This document shows positions 58,361-64,000 of a stretch of 64,000 bases of DNA, piece after piece; the stretch's first letter is position 1; each line of letters begins with the position of its first letter. Origin of the DNA: Mycobacterium aquaticum (GTDB lineage: Bacteria > Actinomycetota > Actinomycetes > Mycobacteriales > Mycobacteriaceae); NCBI RefSeq assembly GCF_002086485.1, contig NZ_MVHF01000009.1, forward strand, positions 62,001 to 126,000, in the 5' to 3' direction. A program made the position numbers and the translations under genes. A model generated the notes under the pieces. The model ran no database searches. It had not been told where the DNA came from and saw only the letters and a program-made list of their open reading frames with translations.

Positions 58361-59818
58361 GTGGAGGACAACGCGGCGCTGTCGGCCGCCGAGTTACTCG
58401 AACTCAACCGTGAAGTTCAGGGCTCGCGCGCGGTCCGGCTCTTGGCCACCCTCAACCTCGGCGTGTACGCCACGCTGATGGAACGCCACCTCTCAGGTGG
58501 CACGGTGGCCGAGACCGATCTGGTGGTGCGTCTCGAGCGTGACCTCGCCGAACTCGGCGACTCCGAGCAGTCCGGGTTGGCCCTCATCAAGAGCTGGGCC
58601 AGCCAGGGCTGGCTGCACCGGGTGGCCGACACGCGTACCGGTCACGAGCGCAACGTCTGCTACCTGACCCAGGACGCGCGCCGGGCGCTGGACTTCGTGC
58701 GGGGCGTGCGCCGCAACGACACCATCGCGACCGGTGGATCCATCAACGGCATCGCGTCGCGGCTCAAGCAGGTGGCTGTGCGGGTCGGCAACGATCCCGA
58801 GCGGATCCGGGCCGGCATCGAGGCGGAGATCGCGGCGCTGCACGCCGAACTCGACGAGCTCGACGCCGGTATGCGGCCGGATCCCGATGTCACCGCGATG
58901 TACGACGAGGCGCGCGCCATCGCGATGCAGATGGAACGGCTGATCACCGACATCGGGCTCTACGGCAGCATGATCGAGCAGGCCACCGCCGCACTCGACG
59001 ATCCGATCGACAGCAACGCCGACTACCGTGACCGGCAACGGCAGATGTACGCCGACTACCAGGCGGCGTGGGATTCGGCGGGCCGGGACTCGCACCGCGC
59101 ATTCCTGCGGATGATCAACGATCCGCAGCAGCGCGCCGAGTTCGAGGCCGACATCGCCACCGTCGCGGCGACGCTGCCCGAGCTGGACCCGGCGCTGCGC
59201 AAGGTGATGGCGAGCTTCTTCGAGTTGGTCGGGCACCAGATCGACGAGGTGGAACGTATCCAGCAGCGCTGCGCTCAGCGGGTCAAGCGGTTCACCGCTT
59301 TCGGCACTCTCGAGCAGAGCCGCGGGGTGGCGCGGCAGCTCAACGACGCGATCGGTGCCGCCCGCGCGCTGCTGAAGGTGTCGCTGACGGATTCACGCCT
59401 GGACCTCGACGTGCCGCTGGCCCGGCACACCATCAGCTCGATCGGCGCACTGAGCTTCCGGATCAACGACCTGTCCGCGCCCAAGCCCGCGCAGATCGCC
59501 GACGGCGAGGTGGATTTGTCCACCTTCGCGGCGCTGACCACCCAGGTCGACGCGCCGGCCATGTCGGAGATGATCAACACCGCACTGCGCCAAGCCCCGG
59601 TGTCGCTGCCGGACGCGGTGGGCATGCTCGACTCGGCCTATCTGGGCCACGTCATCGTGTTGTGGTCGTGGGCGCTCAAGCAGCCGCGGTCGGCCGGAGA
59701 CGTGGCGACCGCCCCGGCGTCCACCACGGTCAGATTCCAATCCCTGGACGGCAGGGACCGCGAGATGGAGGTACCGCACCTCGTGTTCACCGAACCGATT
59801 ATGGGGTCAGCATCGTGA
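58361..59818 (+). CDS. jetA: Wadjet component JetA (DUF3375, MksF-like)
   Basis: A protein of about 485 residues of the DUF3375 family, the kleisin-like JetA/MksF/EptA subunit of Wadjet SMC complexes that recognise and remove plasmid DNA. The N-terminus (ELLELNREVQGSRAVRLLATLNLGVYATLMERHL) forms a winged-helix region, the middle is long-helical (residues about 130-320), and the C-terminus carries conserved strands. The GTG at 58361 is preferred to the GTG at 58316 because GGGGGAAA lies before it and a -10-like TATCTT (58322-58327) would fall within the longer version. It is followed within 16 bp by jetB. It lies 113 bp after icd2, which is unrelated. Confidence 0.9.
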   Translation: MEDNAALSAAELLELNREVQGSRAVRLLATLNLGVYATLMERHLSGGTVAETDLVVRLERDLAELGDSEQSGLALIKSWASQGWLHRVADTRTGHERNVCYLTQDARRALDFVRGVRRNDTIATGGSINGIASRLKQVAVRVGNDPERIRAGIEAEIAALHAELDELDAGMRPDPDVTAMYDEARAIAMQMERLITDIGLYGSMIEQATAALDDPIDSNADYRDRQRQMYADYQAAWDSAGRDSHRAFLRMINDPQQRAEFEADIATVAATLPELDPALRKVMASFFELVGHQIDEVERIQQRCAQRVKRFTAFGTLEQSRGVARQLNDAIGAARALLKVSLTDSRLDLDVPLARHTISSIGALSFRINDLSAPKPAQIADGEVDLSTFAALTTQVDAPAMSEMINTALRQAPVSLPDAVGMLDSAYLGHVIVLWSWALKQPRSAGDVATAPASTTVRFQSLDGRDREMEVPHLVFTEPIMGSAS

Positions 59819-59834
59819 CCGACGAGGAGTCGAA

Positions 59835-60506
59835 ATGACCGACGCGCCCATCGATTTCGCGTCACTTCCGGAGGTCGACCGCAACGGCAGGGCCCCGCAG
59901 CAACGTCGGCCCCGCTTCGACGGTGACGTCAGCGCCATGCCCGACCGGGCCTGCTGGGCCCTGCAGCACCTGTTGACACGGCGCTACATCAGCAGCGAAT
60001 CCGACACCGACGTCTACAGCTGGGTCAAGGAGTACCGCTCTGACCTTGCCGTGCGGCTGTCCGAGCTCGACCTGCAGTTGCGCATCGTCGACGACATAGG
60101 CATCGCCTTCATCGAGCAGGCCCGCTACGAATCCGCCAAGGGCATCAAGCTGTTACGCCGCGAACCGCTCGGCACCTACGATTCGATCCTGGCCCTGCAT
60201 CTGGCGCAGACGATGCGTGCCGGTGGCGACCAGAGCTTCCTGATCACCCGCGACGAGATCCATGGTCTGTTCTCCGGGGTGCTCAACGACACCGACCGCG
60301 ACACCGTGACGTTCACCGCACGCATCGACGCGGCCATCGCGCGGCTCGCGGGTCTGGACATCCTGCGCAAGACCCGCGACGACGAGGACAGCTACACCGT
60401 CAGCCCGGTCATCAGCGCCATCATGACGGCGTCGGTGATCACCGAACTGCAGCAGCAGTTCGAGGCCCTGCTGAATGGGGGTGGCGACGATGCCGTCCGC
60501 GACTGA
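59835..60506 (+). CDS. jetB: Wadjet component JetB (DUF4194, MksE-like)
   Basis: A 223-residue protein of the DUF4194 family, the winged-helix JetB/MksE subunit that binds the kleisin JetA and modulates the SMC ATPase. Helical segments [49 protein letters not shown] and the conserved [21 protein letters not shown] block are typical. GAGGAG lies 8 nt before the ATG. Its 3' end overlaps the jetC start by 17 bp, so the subunits are translationally coupled. Confidence 0.92.
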   Translation: MTDAPIDFASLPEVDRNGRAPQQRRPRFDGDVSAMPDRACWALQHLLTRRYISSESDTDVYSWVKEYRSDLAVRLSELDLQLRIVDDIGIAFIEQARYESAKGIKLLRREPLGTYDSILALHLAQTMRAGGDQSFLITRDEIHGLFSGVLNDTDRDTVTFTARIDAAIARLAGLDILRKTRDDEDSYTVSPVISAIMTASVITELQQQFEALLNGGGDDAVRD

Positions 60507-63500
60507 ACAGTTCTATCTGTCCCGGCTGCAGATCATCAACTGGGGCGTGTTCGACGGCTACCACTCGATTCCGTTCAGCGCTGGCGGCTCGTTGATCGCG
60601 GGTGCCTCCGGAAGCGGTAAATCCTCGCTGCTGGACGCCATTTCGCTGGGCTTCCTGCCGTTCAACCGACGCAACTTCAACGCCTCAGGTGACAACACCG
60701 CGGCCGGGTCCAGCGCAGGCAGGCGCACCGTCGACAAGTATGTCCGCGGCGCATGGGGGCAGCGCAGCGACGGCGGCGCCAGTCAGGTGATGTACCTGCG
60801 GGGTGAAGGGACCACGTGGTCGGCCGTGGCGGTCAGCTACACCAGCAACACCGGGCGCACCATCACCGGCCTGGTGCTCAAGTGGCTCACCGGGGAATCC
60901 CGCTCCGACTCGTCGAGCCGGTATGTCCTGGGCGAGGGTGACCTCGACATCGAAGAAGTCTGCAACCGTTGGGCCGCAGGGCGTTTCGATACGGGCGTGT
61001 TCAAAGGTGTCCGGGGCGAGCGCAGCGACGGGGAATATGGCGGCTGGAAGTTCACCACCAAGGTGGAATCGCAGTACCTGGCCCAGTTGTACGCGGCCAT
61101 CGGAATCCGCGCGTCCGAAGCCGCGCAGCAGCTGCTGGGCAAGGCCAAGTCGCTGAAAAGTGTTGGTGGGCTTGAACAGTTCGTTCGAGAGTTCATGCTC
61201 GACGAACCCGACAGCCTGGCCCGGCTGCCGGAGGCGCTCAAGCAGATCGACCCGTTGGTGGAGGCGCGCGAGCTGCTGGCCGTCGCGCAGCGCAAGCGCA
61301 AGATTCTCGGCGACATCGAGGCCATCCAGGTGCGCTACACCTCGGAATCCTCCGATCTGGGCATCATCGACCTCGTGGACCAGCCGACGGTGCGCGCCTA
61401 CACCGACCATGTGCGGCTCAAGCAATGCCCGGCCCAGATCGAAACCCTGGACGCCGAGGTCACCCAGCTCGACAACGAGCACGCAGATCTGACCAGGCAG
61501 CTCAATCTGGCCAAGGCCGAAGGGGATTCGCTCAACGCCCAGATCAGCGGTGCCAGCACCAACGTCGGCCCGCTGCAGGCGCAGGTGGCCGCGGCCGAAG
61601 CGCAGGCCGAAGAGGTCTCGCGGCGCCGCGCGGCCTACGAGGAGCTGGTCGGCGCGCAGGGCATCGAGCCACCCGAGTCCGCCGACGAGTTCTGGAATCT
61701 GCGTGAGGAACTCACCCGGCAGGCCACCGAGATGCTCGGCAAGCTGGAATGGGGCCGCGACGCGTCGACCGATGCCGAGTACGCCCAGAAGTCGGCCCGC
61801 ATCGTCCGTGACAACGCCGCCAAGGAGCTCAAGCGCGTCGAACACGTAGGTTCGGCGCTGCCCGAGTCGGCCGTCGCCATGCGCGAAAACATCTGCAATG
61901 CAGTCGGTATCGACCCGGCCGAGCTGCCATACGTCGCCGAGCTGCTGGACCTGCGTCCCGAGGAGGCGCGCTGGCGGCTCGCGGTCGAGAAGGTGCTGCG
62001 GCCGGTCGGTCTGCGGCTGCTGGTGCCCGATCAGCACTACGCCAAGGTGCTGCGGTTCGTCAACGAGACGAACATGCGCGGCCGGCTCGCGCTACACCAC
62101 GTCCGGGTCACCGCCACGGGTCGCCAAGCCGAGCCGAACACGTTGGCGGGCAAGCTGTTCGTCGTCGACCCGGCGCATCCGTGCGCGGCCGAAGCGGCCG
62201 ACGTGATCGCCGCCGCCGGTGACCACATCTGCGTCGACACCCCCGACGTGTTCTCCCGGTTCCGCCGCGCGGTGACCGACTCCGGGCTGTACAAGGATTC
62301 CGACCGGTTGGCCATCAAGGACGATCGCCGCCCGATCAAGCCGTCGGAGTACATCTACCAGGGTGATATCGCGGCCAAGCTGGATGCGTTGACCGCTGAG
62401 CTGACCGAAGCAGAGGACGCCTTTCAGCAGGCCCGGCACGCCGCGGATGAGATTGCGCGCCAACGGCAACAGTGGCGTGATCAGGCCGCAGCCTGCAAGG
62501 CGATCTACGAGCAGTATCCGCAGTGGAGCCAGATCGACACCGAGACCGCCGACGGGCATGCCGACCGGTTGCGCGAACAGTACGAGCTGCTGCTGGCCGA
62601 CAATCCCGACATCGAGGCACTCAGCGCGCGGGCCGAGGAGATCTGGAGCGAGATCCAGACCCTGATGACCCGGCGCGGGGCGATCCAGACGCGTCGCGAC
62701 GAGCTGGACAGGCGTCGCACCCGCCTGCTGGAACTGCAGGACCGGCTCGCGCCTGCGGCGGTGTCCGAACCCATCAGCGAACTGCTGCACCGCTACGCCG
62801 CCGAGATCCCCGTGGAGCTCGAGCTGCTCAACCCCGAGCCGCACCGCGACGCGTTGTTCAACGCGATCCGTCGCGAACGTGACCAGCTGACCGAAAGCCG
62901 CAGGCGTTCATACGACGAACTGGCCCGCATCATCGCCACTTTCGACACCTCGTTCCCCGACGCGATTCCGAACGACTCGGACGACTTCGACGAGCGGGTG
63001 CACGATTACGTCGCGGTGTGCCGCCACATCGACGAGCGCGAACTGCCCGACGCCTACGAGCGGATGATGCGGCTCATCACCGAGCAGGCCCCCGACGCAA
63101 TCCTGACCCTGCACCGGGTGGCCGAGCAGGAGACGCGCCGGATCAGCGACCAGATCGCCCGGGTGAACACCGGGCTCGGCGCGGTCGAATTCAACCGCGG
63201 AACCCGGTTGACGCTGCGGGCCACCCCGCGCAGCCTGGCCGCTGTCTCGGAGCTGACCGATATCGTCAAGGCGATCTCGCGGCGGATCGCCGAAGTCGGC
63301 CTCGGTGACAAGAAGGCCATCCTGGACCAGTACGCCGATATTCTGCGGCTGCGAAACAGGTTGGCCAGCAACACACCTGAGGACCGGGCCTGGACACGGG
63401 ACGCGCTCGACGTGCGCAACCGGTTCGCGTTCGACTGCGCGGAATGGGATGTGCGCAGCGACGAGTTGATCCGCACACACAGCAACGCCGGCGACAACTC

Positions 63501-63870
63501 GGGCGGCGAGCAGGAGAAGTTGATGGCGTTCTGCCTGGCCGGCGCGCTGAGCTTCAACCTGGCCAGCCCGGACAGCGGAGACAACACCCCGGTGTTCGCG
63601 CAGCTGATGCTGGACGAGGCGTTCTCGAAATCCGATCCCCAGTTCGCTTCGCAGGCGCTGGAAGCGTTCCGCAAGTTCGGTTTCCAGTTGGTGATCGTGG
63701 CCACCGTGCAGAACGCGACCACGATCCAGCCCTACATCGACGGTGTGGTGATGGTGTCCAAGACCGAGGCGACCGGGCGCAACGCGCGGCCTGTCGCCAC
63801 CGTGGTCACCAAGACCATCAGCGATTTCAGTGCCTTGCGCCGGGATCTGAAGGTGCCCGAACCGGTCTGA
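60490..63870 (+). CDS. jetC: Wadjet component JetC (SMC-like ATPase, MksB-like)
   Basis: An SMC-type ATPase of about 1126 residues. The Walker A motif ASGSGKSS is near residues 40-47 after the entry strand [15 protein letters not shown]; two long coiled-coil arms flank a central hinge region (about 450-600); the C-terminal head has the ABC signature [18 protein letters not shown] and Walker [14 protein letters not shown], both intact. JetC with JetA and JetB forms the loop-extruding motor that detects small circular DNA, which JetD then cleaves. The ATG at 60490 is preceded by GGGGGTGG; a GTG at 60481 is also possible. Confidence 0.95.
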   Translation: MPSATEQFYLSRLQIINWGVFDGYHSIPFSAGGSLIAGASGSGKSSLLDAISLGFLPFNRRNFNASGDNTAAGSSAGRRTVDKYVRGAWGQRSDGGASQVMYLRGEGTTWSAVAVSYTSNTGRTITGLVLKWLTGESRSDSSSRYVLGEGDLDIEEVCNRWAAGRFDTGVFKGVRGERSDGEYGGWKFTTKVESQYLAQLYAAIGIRASEAAQQLLGKAKSLKSVGGLEQFVREFMLDEPDSLARLPEALKQIDPLVEARELLAVAQRKRKILGDIEAIQVRYTSESSDLGIIDLVDQPTVRAYTDHVRLKQCPAQIETLDAEVTQLDNEHADLTRQLNLAKAEGDSLNAQISGASTNVGPLQAQVAAAEAQAEEVSRRRAAYEELVGAQGIEPPESADEFWNLREELTRQATEMLGKLEWGRDASTDAEYAQKSARIVRDNAAKELKRVEHVGSALPESAVAMRENICNAVGIDPAELPYVAELLDLRPEEARWRLAVEKVLRPVGLRLLVPDQHYAKVLRFVNETNMRGRLALHHVRVTATGRQAEPNTLAGKLFVVDPAHPCAAEAADVIAAAGDHICVDTPDVFSRFRRAVTDSGLYKDSDRLAIKDDRRPIKPSEYIYQGDIAAKLDALTAELTEAEDAFQQARHAADEIARQRQQWRDQAAACKAIYEQYPQWSQIDTETADGHADRLREQYELLLADNPDIEALSARAEEIWSEIQTLMTRRGAIQTRRDELDRRRTRLLELQDRLAPAAVSEPISELLHRYAAEIPVELELLNPEPHRDALFNAIRRERDQLTESRRRSYDELARIIATFDTSFPDAIPNDSDDFDERVHDYVAVCRHIDERELPDAYERMMRLITEQAPDAILTLHRVAEQETRRISDQIARVNTGLGAVEFNRGTRLTLRATPRSLAAVSELTDIVKAISRRIAEVGLGDKKAILDQYADILRLRNRLASNTPEDRAWTRDALDVRNRFAFDCAEWDVRSDELIRTHSNAGDNSGGEQEKLMAFCLAGALSFNLASPDSGDNTPVFAQLMLDEAFSKSDPQFASQALEAFRKFGFQLVIVATVQNATTIQPYIDGVVMVSKTEATGRNARPVATVVTKTISDFSALRRDLKVPEPV

Positions 63871-64000
63871 TATCCGCGCTGCGGTCCTCGAGTTACAGCG
63901 TCAGTTTCTGTGGTGCTCGGCGAAGCTGTCGTCGCGGTGTAGTCCGCGTCCGATAGTGCGCGCGATCACCGAGATTCACCACAGGGACAAATTCCGCGAC
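63871..64000. other. Window end after jetC; no jetD start identified
   Basis: These 130 bases contain no start codon with ribosome site that opens a convincing gene. One plus frame is open to the edge (with an in-frame GTG at 63956), and on the minus strand a frame is open from the edge to a TAA at 63893. Either could be the start of jetD or the tail of a convergent gene; the sequence is too short to decide. Confidence 0.4.

Noticed and set aside
63893..64000. Tail of a minus-strand gene entering from the right
   Set aside because: 35 open codons with no recognisable family are not enough; a plus frame is also open to the edge.

Overview
The window comes from a fast-growing mycobacterium (Mycolicibacterium type). 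The evidence is the high GC content, many GTG starts, leaderless-looking promoters (TANNNT about 6-8 nt before the start codon) and the order gyrA, DUF3566 gene, tRNA-Ile, tRNA-Ala, cwsA, ppiA, PH-domain gene, crgA, DUF881 gene, trpG, pknB, pknA, pbpA, rodA, pstP, fhaB, fhaA, tRNA-Leu, which is the mycobacterial origin-proximal block. The first 22 kb is therefore core genome: DNA gyrase A, cell division and cell wall factors, and the Ser/Thr kinase-phosphatase-FHA operon that controls peptidoglycan synthesis. Two points are unusual here. gyrA carries a full-length 421-residue intein with a LAGLIDADG-type endonuclease domain directly after the catalytic tyrosine, and an SDR gene plus the end of a large unknown protein lie just upstream of gyrA where gyrB would be expected.

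After tRNA-Leu(CAG) the content becomes accessory. A lone KAP-family P-loop NTPase (22.4-24.6 kb) follows the tRNA terminator. From 24.6 to 36.3 kb two tight, divergent operons share an 80-bp promoter region. The left one encodes a protein of unknown function, two small helical/beta proteins, a class III nucleotidyl cyclase fused to an AAA ATPase and a helical repeat region, and an FAD-dependent desaturase-like oxidoreductase. The right one encodes another helix-plus-beta-sandwich protein, a polyprenyl synthetase, an AMP-forming acid-activating enzyme and an aldehyde-dehydrogenase-like reductase (a LuxE/LuxC or EhpF/EhpG style pair). I read this as an uncharacterised isoprenoid or lipid aldehyde locus with its own second-messenger regulator.

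From 37.2 to 46.7 kb lies a cyclic secondary amine (morpholine, piperidine, pyrrolidine) catabolic locus: a CYP151-like P450, its ferredoxin and reductase, a glutamine synthetase-like ligase, two class I gamma-glutamyl hydrolases, a solute-binding protein without signal peptide, a GntR regulator translationally coupled to a stand-alone Cache protein, and a divergent APC permease. Together they suggest ring opening by the P450 followed by a gamma-glutamylated route like the Puu pathway. From 46.8 to 51.9 kb there is a LysR regulator, a NylB-like serine hydrolase, an NCS1 permease and a NylA-like amidase, possibly for amide or lactam use. Two convergent junctions in this area share a 38-bp DNA repeat.

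The right part holds small regulatory modules (ArsR with an SRPBCC protein; MarR divergent from an FAD monooxygenase and an alpha/beta hydrolase, with two matching operators), the monomeric isocitrate dehydrogenase icd2, and finally jetA, jetB and jetC of a Wadjet (MksFEB/EptABC) anti-plasmid system running to the window edge; jetD is not visible. No intergenic stretch exceeds about 300 bases.
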